Of a stretch of DNA of 64,000 nucleotides, positions 22,206 to 33,334 are shown piece after piece. The notes under the pieces are model-generated. The model made no database searches and was not told where the DNA came from. It saw nothing but the letters and a program-made list of their open reading frames with translations. The position numbers and the translations under genes were made by a program. The first letter of the stretch is position 1; every line of letters begins with the position of its first letter. The stretch lies in the NCBI RefSeq assembly GCF_033118175.1, contig NC_083688.1, positions 2,239,001 to 2,303,000 on the forward strand, given 5' to 3'. The DNA comes from Dama dama (Eukaryota > Chordata > Mammalia > Artiodactyla > Cervidae).

Positions 22206-23334
22206 GTGATGGCGTCAGAGACACGGCTGCAGGGAGATGAGCTCATGGAAGTGGGATGGGGCCCCAGAGCCCAGACAGGAGCCGGGACCCCAGAGTTGGA
22301 GGTGCAGAGAGCTTGCGGGAGACACAGACCCAGCCCTGCAGCCAGACTCAGGTTTGATTCCCAGTCCCGCTGCGTAGGGGACTGCTGCGTAGCTTTGGGG
22401 AGGGAAGGAGCTGCACCTTGGGTTCCCGCATCAGGGGTGTGGGAACCTGCTGGAGCCCAGCTACCGTCCAGGCTTCGTCTCCCCCTCACGTGGACACCTA
22501 CAGGCCAGGTGTCCATAGCAGGGACCTCACCCCAAGCCCCGGCCGAGCCCCCGATGCCCCGCTCCCAGCCCTGGCCTCCTGGCGTGGCGGTGGTTGGTCT
22601 CCCAGCCCCCGGAACCAGGGGTGAAAAGTCTTGGCCTCTGATGAGTGTTTCTCTTTAGTTCCAGATGCCACCCTGACAGGGGCCCCCCTGTGATTGATGT
22701 CCCCGCTCCTGAGGCTGGGACCTGCTCCCGCTCCCCACCCCAGAGTTGGTGCGTGTGTGGGCAGTACAGAGCCTGAGCCTTCCAGAGTCCTCGCCTGGGC
22801 CTCCCTCCTCCCGGACCCGAGAGCAGGGAAGACCCTCCCTCAAAGCCACCCTTGGAGGAGCCACTTAAATTCAGACGAGCTGACTTTTCATCCAAGCTCA
22901 TGTTCTCCTGTCTCTGTGATATCCTTAATCCTGCAACCACGGTTAGGAGGTCATGTCAGCAAATCACCCAGAGCCCCTTGGGGCAAAGCAGAGACCTCCG
23001 AGGGCCTGCAGGGAGGCCCCTACAGCCCCAGTGACAGAGGCACTAAAGGTGGACCTGGGCGCAGAAGAACAAGTTTGGCTCTGGCAGTTACCCCAAGAGG
23101 TAACTGGACAGTTGTCTGACCATGTCGGGGGGCATACGGCCTTCAGTCACTTGAAGGCTCTTAATGAGAGTGGCCGAGGAGGGGACTATGGTCAGTTGGG
23201 GATACTGCCAGGTGGTTTTGGGACTGCTGTCAGAGTCGGGGACCATTCTTGGAGACGCAGGTGGAGCTCCGATTGGTCATGGTTGAATGGTAGTGCCTTA
23301 GATGATAACTCTCCAGGTGGGAGCAGAGGTTACA

Positions 23335-23510
23335 GTTTGGGCATGTGACTTGACCTCTCTGGGTCTGCGTCAGTTTCCTCATCTATTACACGTGGATGAC
23401 AGCAGTCCCTGTTTCACAGGGATGTTGTGAGCAGTAGATAGGTTGACACAGGAAACGCTTAGAATGTTGCTCGGCATGGAGTCAGCATTGAAGCCGCGTT
23501 AGCTGGGATG
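23335..23510 (+). repeat. MIR relic
   Basis: TGACTTGACCTCTCTGGGTC, CAGTTTCCTCATCTATTACA and GGATGTTGTGAGCAG are MIR segments in order. Confidence 0.75.
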
Positions 23511-23689
23511 GTTACCTTTGGAAGTGCAGTCAGTACGGAGTCGTGGAGTTGGATTGTATTGGGAGCTGGGAAACCCACTGCTTTGGGGTGCATGCCTTAG
23601 AGGACGGGGTGGGCACTCCATTCTGATTCCTTCCCCCACCCCCTTCTCAAACAACCCAGGGCATCGCCTTCCCAGCCCCAAGCGCCAGC

Positions 23690-23960
23690 CGAAAAGCTCC
23701 TATCTCATCCGGCATCTCTCCCAGCCTGGGGCCGGCAAAGAGACAACATCTCTCCATGGCCGTCCCCAGCCTCTTGTTTGTTTGGTACATCGGAGCCGTG
23801 GGCACGTTTCTGCTAATTTTGTGGCTGCCTTTATCAAATGGGGATTCACAGGCGCTTTATCCTCGATAAGTGGATTAGTCGGTGAGCTAAACAAGATGGT
23901 GCGGGACGCGGGGGCTGCTCAGGAGAAGATATTTGTTTCGCAAAGAATGGAGCTTGCTTC
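23690..23960. promoter_or_regulatory. PAX7: Candidate regulatory island
   Basis: A repeat-free stretch contains TTGTTTGTTTGGTAC (forkhead-like), TTTGTGGCTGCCTTTATCAA, a TTTATCCTCGATAAGTGGAT segment with an inverted TTATC/GATAA pair, GGATTAGTCGG and AAGATATTTGTTTCGC. The density of developmental-factor-like motifs and lack of repeats suggest an enhancer. This is inference. Confidence 0.35.
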
Positions 23961-24554
23961 CCTGCCCCATGAGGCGAGGCAGGCAGGGCGGAGGAGTAGC
24001 TGGCGGGCTGGCCCTCTGAGCTCCTTCTCCCAGGGCAGGGGAGAGCTGACTCATGGGAACTCGATACAGCACAAGCAGGAAGTGGGAGGGAGATTGGGTC
24101 CCCGTTTAGAAGCAGCCTCTGGGTCCTCTGGGAAGGAGAGGGTGGACCCCCGAGTTCCATCCTGCTACCTGTCATCCCAGGCCCATTGGGACTGTCACCT
24201 CCCTGGGCACCAGCTTCCTCGCCATCTTCCACCTTCCGATGCCTTTCTCTTCCCTCCTCCCTTTCCTCCTAGCCTTGTACTTCCTTTTTGTTTCTTTTCT
24301 TTTCTTCCCTCAAACGCCTCTAAAGGCCTTTTGCTAAGTGTTGTGAATCTAGACATAGATGAGACATAGTCCTTGCTTTTACAGACAACAGACCAAACCA
24401 AACCCAGAGGTCCCCAAACATGGCAACAAGAAGCAACTCTGGGTGCACACTGGACTTCTGGAGGTTCACTCCAAAGTCCAAAATGTGCCCCCCTCCCCGA
24501 AGGCCCTGGGAGTGGTGTGTAACATGTCACAGACTTATCACGTATTATCTTTAA

Positions 24555-24655
24555 AATGCACGCTCATTTTGCCTGCTTTGCCACTGTGGAGCCATATTTG
24601 TTGGCCATCATAATAAAGTTAATTAGCACCAGGGCAAGTCGATGCTCCAGGAAGT
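24555..24655. promoter_or_regulatory. PAX7: Candidate regulatory island
   Basis: A short AT-rich segment, GCCATATTTGTTGGCCATCA followed by TAATAAAGTTAATTAGCACC, contains a TTAATTAG homeodomain-type site and a CCATATTTG CArG-like site. No repeat was recognised. Confidence 0.3.
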
Positions 24656-25204
24656 TGTGCCATATCCTCTTGTGACTTGGCATGGTACGTGATGCCACGC
24701 AACATCGTGGATGTCGAGACTGGGAGAGAGAGGCAAAGAGGACTGGACGTGTGGCGTCTGGGTGACCAAGAGGCTGATGTAATCCCAGCAGATACAGGGC
24801 GTGCAGAAGGAACACTTGGGTCCGCGTGGAGGTCAAGGTTGGGGGGTGGAGGAGGCGGGCAGTGCCCAGGAGAGAGGTTGGAGCGAGATGTGGATTTCAG
24901 CGGCGTCTCTCTAGAGAGACCAGGAGACAGAATGTATGTTCAGAGGGCGAGGAGATAAAGAGGCTGGGAGGACGCTTGGCCCAGCTGTCCACCTAGGTGG
25001 ATGAGAACGTGGGGGGACGCAAATGTTTTCTTTTCCCTTCCGTTTTTAGCATGGCGGTGGCCAGGATCTTGCAGTCTCTGCTCCGTGCTGCAGTGCAGTC
25101 TGGTTGGAGGGGGGCGGGGAGCAGAGACTCTTCTCAGAAGGGAAGAAAAGGATGGAGCAGAGCGACCAGGGTCCCCAGCTGGTCCTTTGCAGCTCCCGTC
25201 CTCC

Positions 25205-25330
25205 CCAAGCTGCCTCCAGCTGAGTGTGATTTTGCTATTTATTTACATGTAATTATTGCTATGAGGTGCAGATATTAACGCTGTCAAGAGCAATTTGCTC
25301 TGACATTTTTCACTCGCTCAGTGCCCCCGC
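25205..25330. promoter_or_regulatory. PAX7: Candidate regulatory island
   Basis: An AT-rich segment flanked by GC-rich DNA includes GTGATTTTGCTATTTATTTA, CATGTAATTATTGC, CAGATATTAACGCTGTCAAG and GAGCAATTTGCTCTGACATT, the middle of which is the near-palindrome GAGCAATTTGCTC. No repeat was recognised. Confidence 0.4.
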
Positions 25331-26014
25331 CACTCTCGACGGAGCCCAGGGCTCTCCCCGCTCGGGCCGCTGCGCGCTCGGTGGCCCGGCCGGGAACCAC
25401 CCAGCCGGCAAGGAGTGGCGGCTGTGAGCTCACCCGGCTCCTCTGCAAACTCATTAAGCTTCGAAATTGAATTTGGTCCGGGAGAGGGCTGGCTGGGCCC
25501 TGCTCCACCCAGACGAGGCTGACTCAAGGCCTCGCTGCCCTGCCCTCCTCCAAGAAAACTGGGCAGGGGCTGGTGACAGAGGCTGGCAGAGGGCAGCTGG
25601 TGAAGCGGGTGGAGAGTCGTTGTCAGAGAGGTGGGCACACACAGCCACCGAGGGTCAGTCAGGGCCACTGACACCCTCTCCACCCCATCAGCTGCTCCCC
25701 CGACAAGAAAACCAGGCAGCTGTAACTTTGGGGGACATTGCTGCAATTGACTGCTGTACCCGTCTAACAAAGAGGCTTCCCGTGGGACCAGGCAAGCATC
25801 TTAGGCAGCCTGCAAAGGGTGGGTACCATGGGAGAGATACTGAGCTGGCCCTGCAGGAGGAAAATGCTAGAAAGAATTCCGAGTTCAAATCCCAGCCCAC
25901 CGCTTCCTGACTGTACAGACTTGGATGAGATTTTTAGTTTCCACGAGCCTCAGTTTCCTGATCTGTAATATGGAAGAGCCAATAGCCACCCTTCACTGAA
26001 CCTAAGATGATTTG

Positions 26015-26228
26015 ATCGGGTGTCCTTGGTGGCTCAGTGCTAAAAAAATCTGCCTGCTAACGCAAGAGACATGTTCGGTCCCTGGGTCCAGAAGATCCCC
26101 TGGAGGAGGAAATGGCAACCCATTCCAATATTTTTGCCTGGGAAATCCCATGGACAGAGGAGCCCCAGGCTACACAGTCCACGGGGTCGCAAAGAGTCGA
26201 ATATGACTTAGCGACTCAGCAACAGCAA
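26015..26228 (+). mobile_element. Bov-tA SINE
   Basis: GGGTGTCCTTGGTGGCTCAG to GACTTAGCGACTCAGCAACA, with GAAGATCCCCTGGAGGAGGA inside. Confidence 0.93.
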
Positions 26229-26849
26229 GACGATTTGAGGCTGGCCCTTCCTTTTTCTTCTCAGAAGGCCTCAACAAACACTTCGCGTGAAGCCAGCATC
26301 CTGGCTGCCTCAGGCATAGCACGGTTCCATGGATGGTGAAATGCATTCCAGTTCTGCAAAGACTAAAATCACATCATTCGGACAGCTGTGCCAAGGAGTG
26401 AATGGCGGTGCTGCCCGCACACATAGTAGGTGCTCAGCACATAGTAGGTGCTTAAGAGTGGAAGGGTTGGATCAGGTTTCCTTGTGAGCCTCTGGATCAG
26501 AGGGGCTGCTTTATATAGAAGAGAAAGTTGAGGTTGGCTCCTCTTTTCATTCCCTCCACGGAAGGGGCGTTGCTCCTCCGAGGGCCAGCAGGGCCTGAGC
26601 CATCAGGGCAGTGAGTCCCTAACGCGTTGTGATACGTGCCGGCTTGTCTGCCCAGGTTCTAACGAGGCCTCCCTGCCACCACTCACTCCCTGCCATGGCC
26701 AATCTGCGTCCAGTCTCGGGTAATTACTGAGAGGGAGCTCCCCCACGCCGCCGGGGCGCAGAGAGCCCAAGCCACCCTGTCCCCCATCTCCTCTCCCCTC
26801 CCCCTCGGCCCTCCCGGCTGCCCCCCGCCCCCCAGCCCAGCCAATTAGG

Positions 26850-27065
26850 CCCCGACACCTGGAGCCGCTGACAAACTGCTTCTGTCACTTGCTCTCTGTC
26901 TTTCATTAGGGCCGAGGAGGAGGGGAGCGGGAGGGGAGGGGGAGGAGATGGCATCTTTCATGCTTAGTAAGGCCAGATACATTAATTACAAAACGGCCAT
27001 TTGCCGCGTGAAAGTGTGCTAATTAAATTTATGCAATCATTATCTTTAAATAGTCATATCTTTCC
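26850..27065. promoter_or_regulatory. PAX7: Candidate regulatory island with homeodomain-site cluster
   Basis: After a GA-rich spacer the sequence becomes AT-rich: ACATTAATTACAAAACGGCC, GTGCTAATTAAATTTATGCA and ATCATTATCTTTAAATAGTC. Upstream are CCAATTAGGCCC and CTTTCATTAGGGC. At least four TAAT/ATTA cores occur within about 200 bp in otherwise GC-rich DNA, with no repeat recognised. PAX7 itself binds such sites, so autoregulation is possible but unproven. Confidence 0.45.
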
Positions 27066-27435
27066 CGGCGATCGGCCCCTTCCTTCTCCAACCCTGCCGC
27101 TGCTCCGAGCGAACTTGCGCTAATCCCGGCCCCCCATTATCGCGCCATCGGAGACAGTGTCTGAACCCTCCGTACCCGCTTGCCTCCAGCAGCCGCCAGG
27201 GCCCGGGAACCACAGCCCGGGGCCCGCGTGCCCATCCTAGCACCGAGCGCCTCCAGGCTGGGGTCAACCCGGGGTCCACCGAAGGAGGGGGAAGCCCAAG
27301 CCGGCCCCGCCCCACCGGTATTTCTAGATGTTTCCAGAGGTAGAGTTTGACATCTTATTGACCAAACATTGGAAATGTGTGTGTGAGAGAGAGAGAGAGT
27401 ACCTTAGCTTCTTGGACAATGAGTGGGAAGGCATT

Positions 27436-27571
27436 CTGTGCACCCCAACCATTTTCTGTGTGCACCCCATTTTCTATGAGCACCCCCATTTTCTATATGC
27501 ACCCCCACTTTCAATGTGTGCCCCCATTTTCTATGTGCACCCCCATTCTCTATGCAGCCCCCATTTTCTAG
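27436..27571 (+). repeat. Minisatellite, about 18-20 bp unit
   Basis: About seven imperfect tandem copies of a unit like CACCCCCATTTTCTATGTG are present, varying in C-run length and in the last bases. Confidence 0.85.
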
Positions 27572-27740
27572 ACAGCCTTTAGCTAAGCCTGCGGGACCCC
27601 TGAGGTGAAGAGGGGGCTCTGACACCCACAGAGCTGAGGGGAGGGGAGGGACCTTCCCTTTCTTTTCATCCATTCAGTCTATGCCAGGCCCTGTGCTGGG
27701 GATAAACAGATACGTCACTCACACATTCACGGGTGTGAAT

Positions 27741-27930
27741 TCATGCTCACACACATTTGCACACATAGGACTCCCACACGGCACTCACGCGAGCTTGCAA
27801 GCACACGCACAGAACTCACACGCGCACGTACTCTCGTGGGTACACGTGTGCACACACACGGCACTCACACACACTCACAGAATACCCACACTCTACGTGC
27901 CCACGGACTCACACACACACATGCATAAGT
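27741..27930 (+). repeat. CA-rich degenerate repeat, block A
   Basis: A CA-rich imperfect repeat in which landmarks such as ACGTGCCCACGGACTCACA (27895) also appear in block B about 0.9 kb downstream. Confidence 0.8.
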
Positions 27931-28247
27931 ACTGGTTGGACACCCGCTGTGTGATGGGCAGTGGGAACAGGACAGTCACTGTGCCTCTAGAAGCTCTTGG
28001 TCAGACCCAGGGTCAAGGGCGCTCTGCGGCCAGGGCAGGAAGGGGGACCCCAGTCGGGCTGAAAGTCCTCTCTCAGAGAGGCCCTTGTTTGGCTTCCCCT
28101 GTCTGTGTGTCCGGCTCCACACACCAGGAGGCTGTTACAGGAGGTCCTGGCTGAGTCCTCCCTCTGCAGAAATTACCGTCCCTGCTTTCCTCTCCAATCA
28201 AACAGAGCCTGATTCCTGAAGTCTTTTCGGGCCCCCTGTGTTGACCT

Positions 28248-28436
28248 GGGCTTCCCTGATAGCTCAGTTGGTAAAGAATCCACCTGTAATGCAGGACACC
28301 CCGGTTCTACCCCTGGGTTGGGAAGATCCCCTGGAGAAGGGATAGACTCCCCACTCCAGTATTTTGGCCTGGAGATGCCCATGGACAGTCCATGGGGTCG
28401 CAAAGGGTCAGACAGGACTGAGCGACTTTCAGTTAT
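28248..28436 (+). mobile_element. Bov-tA SINE, internally deleted
   Basis: GGGCTTCCCTGATAGCTCAG to AGGACTGAGCGACTTTCAGT. The usual GAGGAGCCTGGCGGGCTA block is missing between the two CCATGG-type segments. It lies between CA-rich blocks A and B. Confidence 0.9.
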
Positions 28437-28656
28437 GTTGAGCTACCCCACAGAGGGGAGAGAGAAGCCGGTGGGCTTTGGGAGTGGGGCCAGAAGTGGC
28501 AGTCCATGGCCCGGAGTCCTCCTGAGCGTGTTGTGAGCCTCTGAGGCCTCCAGGCCCCAGCGTGCGCCCTCGGAGAGGTCACCTACGGGGGCAGGCTGGA
28601 CATGTGCCCAGACACGCGGGCGGTGTCCACAGCAACACTCACACGTGAGACTCACT

Positions 28657-28952
28657 CATGGTGCTCACACACGTGCACACACAGTACTCTCACATGACAC
28701 TCACATGAGCCCACAAACACACACAGAACTCCTATCTGCACGGGACATGTGTGTGCATGCACAACACTCACACATGCACACTGAACACCCACATACATGT
28801 GCCCATGGACTCACAGACACACATACAAAATTCAAATACACATACACACAGTACTTTCAGGTGAGCATGCGTATGTGCACTCCCACACTAGTCTCAAACA
28901 TGCAGTATCCCCTTATGGGCCCGTATAATACACACACACACACACACACACT
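28657..28952 (+). repeat. CA-rich degenerate repeat, block B, plus (CA)n
   Basis: 28657-28830 parallels block A (for example CATGTGCCCATGGACTCACA at 28796). It is followed by CA-rich sequence ending in a pure (CA)n run at 28930-28951. Confidence 0.8.
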
Positions 28953-29599
28953 CTGAGTTAAGAATGACCCAGAATCATCTCTAGTAAGTGACAACCACAG
29001 CCGGTGCAGGGCTAGAGTACTGGACTAGAAGTCAGGGGTCAAGCATTCTTGCCCCTGTGAGGTCACTCGTCCCCCAGGTCAGTCTGGTTGAGACCCTCCT
29101 GAGCCTCAGCTTCCTCATCTGAGAATGGGGGCTCACCGTTTCATAGAATAGTTACGAGGCTTAAAGGGAGGTGGCTTTGGGAACTGAAGCGTTCTGTGCT
29201 TGTGCAAGAGAAGGGCCTCCCTGGAGGCTGGGTGGGGACAGTGAGAGGGGAACCAGCGTCAGGGCAGGGGAGAGGCACTTGCGGGGTGCCAGCTCTCCTG
29301 GTTGGGGGGGGGACTGCTGGTGTGAGAGTTGTGGCTGGTGGAGGGGGGCGGGCTCGGGCCATAAAGCAGAGAGATGGAAGGAAACGAAAGGCGGGCGGGG
29401 ACAGGGAGACCTGCAGGAAATCTTGTTTGGAAGCTCAAAGTCAGCACCCGAAGCCCATTACCGCTGTCCACAGGGGGCAGGGAGCGGGGAGGGGCCCCGA
29501 TCCTCTTAGCTGAGAACTGAGCGGGGAGAGCGGGCAGCGGCGGGGGGCGGCTGCCTGGGTGGGTGATTTCTCGCTTGCACTAATCCCAGCATGGAGCTG

Positions 29600-29950
29600 G
29601 GGACAGGCGGCCGGACGGGCGGGCGCGTCTGTGTGATGTGTGTCTGGGCGTCTGTCGGGGGTGACGGGGCGGGGCGGGTGGCGGGGCTGGATGTAGGCAC
29701 GGAAGCTTGCGTCAGTGAGCTGGCGGTTACGGAGTTGGGAGGCTGCGTCTGTGTGCCCGTGTGCGCCTCTGTGCAGTGTGTGGATGGCGTGGGGGCCGGC
29801 AGGTGTTCACGTGTGTCCCCCGCTGTGTCCATGTTGGTCCATCCGTGTAATGCTCTGCGTATCTCAGTGTGAGTGTCTGTGTGTGTTCTGTGTGTGAGCC
29901 CGTGATTTCACTCACGTGAATGTGGATGTGTAGTCATATTGTGTGTGTAG
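29600..29950 (+). repeat. TG-rich degenerate repeat
   Basis: An imperfect TG-rich stretch (GCGTCTGTGTGATGTGTGTC, CAGTGTGAGTGTCTGTGTGT) without a fixed unit. Confidence 0.65.
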
Positions 29951-29967
29951 CAATAATAGTGACGATC

Positions 29968-30070
29968 TGAGAGCGGTGATTCTCAAACTTGGCAACATTA
30001 GAATCGCCTGGGGAATGAGCTTTTAAAAATCTTGATTCCCAGATCCTCGGGTCAACTATTCAGCATCTCT
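29968..30070 (+). repeat. MER5A-like hAT relic
   Basis: GTGATTCTCAAACTTGGCAA, ATCGCCTGGGGAATGAGC and TTGATTCCCAGATCC are typical of MER5A. Confidence 0.7.
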
Positions 30071-30074
30071 GAGG

Positions 30075-30265
30075 CAGGGGTCCCCAATCTCTGGGCTGCG
30101 GACCGGTACCTCCTGTCAGATCAGTGGAGGCATTGGATTAGGAATAAAGTGCACAGTAAATGTAAACGTGCTTGAATCATCCTGAAGCCACCCCCCTTCC
30201 TGGCCTGTGGGAAAATTGTCTCCCATGGAACTGGTCCCGGGTGCCAAAGAGGTTGGGGGCCGTAG
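30075..30265 (+). mobile_element. MER1-type hAT relic
   Basis: The element begins CAGGGGTCCCCAATCTCTGG, contains CCATGGAACTGGTCCCGGGT and ends AAGAGGTTGGGGGCCG. The ends are imperfect inverted repeats. It resembles the MER1/Charlie3 non-autonomous group; the subfamily name is from memory. A second copy in the other orientation lies at 47705. Confidence 0.7.
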
Positions 30266-31494
30266 CTCTAAGGGACGGGGTGCTGGCATCGTCGTTTTAG
30301 AAGACTCTGCAGGCACTGGCACCGGGCGGCCAAGGTGGAGAAGCAGCTATCTCAGCAGACAAGCCCTCGTGGAGCCACCCTGTGCCTGCTCCCCGGTGTG
30401 TAGCCTGCCCCTGTGGGGTTTAGCGGGACACGGGGATGGACTTGGGGCCCTGCGGGACCAGGGCAAGTCGTGAGCTGGGCTTCACCACCTCAGCCCCAGC
30501 CTGGGTTGGTTTGGGGCCCCAAGAGACAGCCTTCATGTCATACAGACAGAAATTGCATTGCGTCCCTGGCAAGCTGTGCCCTTACCTTCTCTCCTCGACC
30601 AGAGGAAGAGGCTGCCCCCAAACACGCCCCCTCCCAGCCCTTGCGGAAGTCAGAGGGATGAGTTAGTGAGAGGGTGGGCCAGGCAGAGGTGTAGTCGGCT
30701 CTGGGACTTGGAGACAAACGTGTTCAGTGCGCCAAGACAGCTGGTCCTTTTGGGGCCAAACTGGAGCCCGGGGTGACTGTCATGGGTCCTGGGGCCAGCT
30801 ACACTGCCGCTCGTTGGAGGTGACACTCTGCCTGAGTGCAAGCCGCTGAGCCTGTGTGAGCCTCAGTTTCCCCACCTCTGAAGCTGTGGTCAATCTCCAG
30901 GGTGCCTCCCAGCTTTCCTGTACGTATTTGGGTGCATCTACATGCATGTGTGTGTGTACAAGTGCATTGGTGAGTTTAAGAAAGGTGGAAGGGCGTACGT
31001 GAGGTTTATCCTGGCGGTTTACTGGGGTTTTGATGAACAGCTTTTTGGCGGTCTGGAGAAGAGGCACCTTGAGCTGCCCGCCTTCTGGGACTCAGGTGCG
31101 TGTCCCTGTGAACGGTGTGTGTGTGTGTGCAGGTACGTGAGTTCTGGGCCTTGCTGGTTCTCCACCAGGACTTTGAGAGTCGCTGTCACTCTCTACAAGT
31201 GAGCAGGTCCAAGGACCCTCGGGGACCAAGGCAGGCCATGAACTGCCCCTCCAGACCATCCCCCGGAGCAGGTGTGGCCTTTCCTTGTGGCCCATCTTGC
31301 CCCTTTCCAGAGTGCAAGCAGAGTGACGCTTCTTTCAGAAAGCACCCACTGTCTGCCGTGTGCCATGAGGCAGAAGAGACGGAAAAGACAGGGTCCCTGA
31401 CAGTGAGGAGCTCCTGGATCTGCCCTCTCTCAAGCCACGGCACAAGTAATCCAGTTGGAAGTTGTGGAGAGAGGGAGAGGTGGGGAACAGCTTG
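30266..31494. other. PAX7: Intron 7 stretch without recognised features
   Basis: Apart from a MIR core near 30845-30890 (GCCTCAGTTTCCCCACCTCT), I recognise nothing here. Confidence 0.5.
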
Positions 31495-31499
31495 CATTT

Positions 31500-31682
31500 A
31501 CCAAGAATCAGTAATGTGCCAGGCACTGACTGAAGCATCCTATGTGCGTTTACCCATTTAATCCTTCCAATAACCCGTTAGGTAGTGACAGTTATTATCA
31601 TTCCCATTATACAGATGAGAAAACTGAGGTACCGAAGGTTACAGAAATTGCCCAGGGTCAGAACTAGTTAGCAGTAGAGTGT
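31500..31682 (-). repeat. MIR relic
   Basis: TGCCAGGCACTGACTGAAGC, TTACCCATTTAATCCTTCCA and CATTATACAGATGAGAAAAC are a long, clear MIR in reverse. Confidence 0.8.
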
Positions 31683-31989
31683 GGATGCTCATGCAGACAT
31701 CCTGGCCTCCTGGTGCTGCAGGGAGACCCCTCAGAGCCCTGCATGGCCAAGTGCCCTCGATGAAACTGCTGTCCGCCGGGGCCTCGGGCCTCAGGGTCTC
31801 CTTCTGGCATGGACAAGGTGGGGCTCTCGACCTACCGCCTGGTTGCTGGTCCTGTGGTCCTTGGCGTCATTCCAGCCCCAGTTTCACCTCCAGGTCCGCC
31901 ATCCTCCCCACACGCACCTCGGCTCCTGCCCCTCCCTGCCCGCCTGCGTCCTGCCACAGCCCCCACTCGCCCACCCTGAGCCGGGCCAT

Positions 31990-32185
31990 GGAGCGCCCAC
32001 GATGGCGATCGCCCTTCTAATTGCAGCCTCGCTCCCAAAGCCACGTTCGGTTATCACAGAGGGTGCAGATCTCACAGCTCAGCCTCCCCGGTCCCAGGCC
32101 CTCGGGGCCAGCTCAGGAACGGAGGGAATTAATTACATTTTCCCATCCCCTTCTTTTAAAGTAGGGGAGTGCCGGCAGGTCCCCG
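31990..32185. promoter_or_regulatory. PAX7: Candidate regulatory island
   Basis: CGATGGCGATCGCCCTTCTA, TTGGTTATCACAG-like GTTCGGTTATCACAGAGGGT and GGAATTAATTACATTTTCCC lie in a repeat-free stretch mixing CpG-rich and AT-rich parts. AATTAATTAC is a homeodomain-type site. Confidence 0.35.
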
Positions 32186-32372
32186 GGGAGGGGGCGGTGA
32201 GCAGAGGATGTGGAAGGGGGGCTGCTGCTGGGTTCCCGTGGCCCCCACCCCCCAAAACCTACAAGCCTCTCCCCAGCGGGCGGAAGGTGGGGGCGCGGGG
32301 AGGTGAGGCCGGCCCCTCATTGATTCAGTCCGGTGGAGGCTGGGACTGATTTAGAGCAGGGGGAGCCGAAGC

Positions 32373-32404
32373 GGGGGGGGGGGTCGGGGGGGTGGGAGGA
32401 AGGG
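32373..32404 (+). other. G-run / G-quadruplex motif
   Basis: G runs of 11, 7, 3 and 3 occur within 32 bp on the PAX7 coding strand. Confidence 0.65.
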
Positions 32405-32429
32405 ACGGCTGTCACTCAGCCTGACGGAC

Positions 32430-32605
32430 AGCCCAGAGATCTGCCTTCAGATAAAACCTTACAGATGTGGAGGTCGGTATTGATTTTGAGTTAGTAACGG
32501 TAAGGTACCAAGAAGTAATACATTAGTGAAAGCAAGGTCACTGGGAAAAAAGTAAAACCCACTGGGGGAGAGGCCTTAGCATTCTTGAGGGGGGCAATTA
32601 CCGCA
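32430..32605. promoter_or_regulatory. PAX7: Candidate regulatory island
   Basis: A repeat-free AT-leaning stretch with CAGATAAAACCTTACAGATG, TATTGATTTTGAGTTAGTAA, CAAGAAGTAATACATTAGTG and GGGCAATTACCGC lies between a G-run and MIR-containing sequence. Confidence 0.35.
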
Positions 32606-32844
32606 TCAGATCAGGACTTCCTCAAGTTCAAAAGTTTGCAGGCCCCAGACCTCTGGCTGGGCCCCTAACTGTGGGCCAACGCTTCCTGCTTCCCGGGGCA
32701 AAGGGGCATCCGTGGAGGTCCATGGGCCTTCCCGAGGCTGGCAGGGGCCATGTGGGCCTGCAGGGCTGCCACGGGCCTCTCTCCCCATGCTCTCTGGCTC
32801 AGCTTGCCATGGGGAGGGATCACAGCAAGGGGTGGGGAGACACA

Positions 32845-32962
32845 GGTTCAGGTCCCAGCTCTGCCACTTCCTGGCGGTGCGATCTTGGGCACTCCTTTTC
32901 ACATTCCCTGTGCCTTGATTTCCCCATCTGCAGAATGAGGGTAAAACAGCTCATTTGCCGGA
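32845..32962 (+). repeat. MIR relic
   Basis: CACAGGTTCAGGTCCCAGCT, TGCCACTTCCTGGCG and CCCCATCTGCAGAATGAGG are MIR parts in order. Confidence 0.75.
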
Positions 32963-33334
32963 GAAGTCATTCCATGCTCCACCTCTCTTTGGAGGGGTCT
33001 GACCCCATCATCTTGGAAGCGGTCATGCCTTGAGACAGGAGGCTGGATGCAGGTTAAGCCCTCTGATCCCCAGACTTCCGGGCGCCCTAGGAGAGAGCGA
33101 GCAGATGCTCCACACCCGCCCTTGACACCCAGCCCAGATGTGGACCTGATTTGATGTTGCAGGGCAAATCCCACTGAACAAATCCCGTTACAAGGCAAGC
33201 TCCCTGGGCCTGAGCAGATTCTGAGCTGTCTGTTAATGGCTCAGGGTCCAAGCCCCTCAAGCCACTGGGCACCACACGAACCCCTTCTCACAAAGCATTC
33301 CAGGAAGGTTAGCATTGACCTTCTTGCTGTGTCT

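Noticed and set aside
23518..24369. 283-codon open frame on the plus strand
   Set aside because: There is no recognisable domain, and it crosses a candidate regulatory island. It is probably chance.
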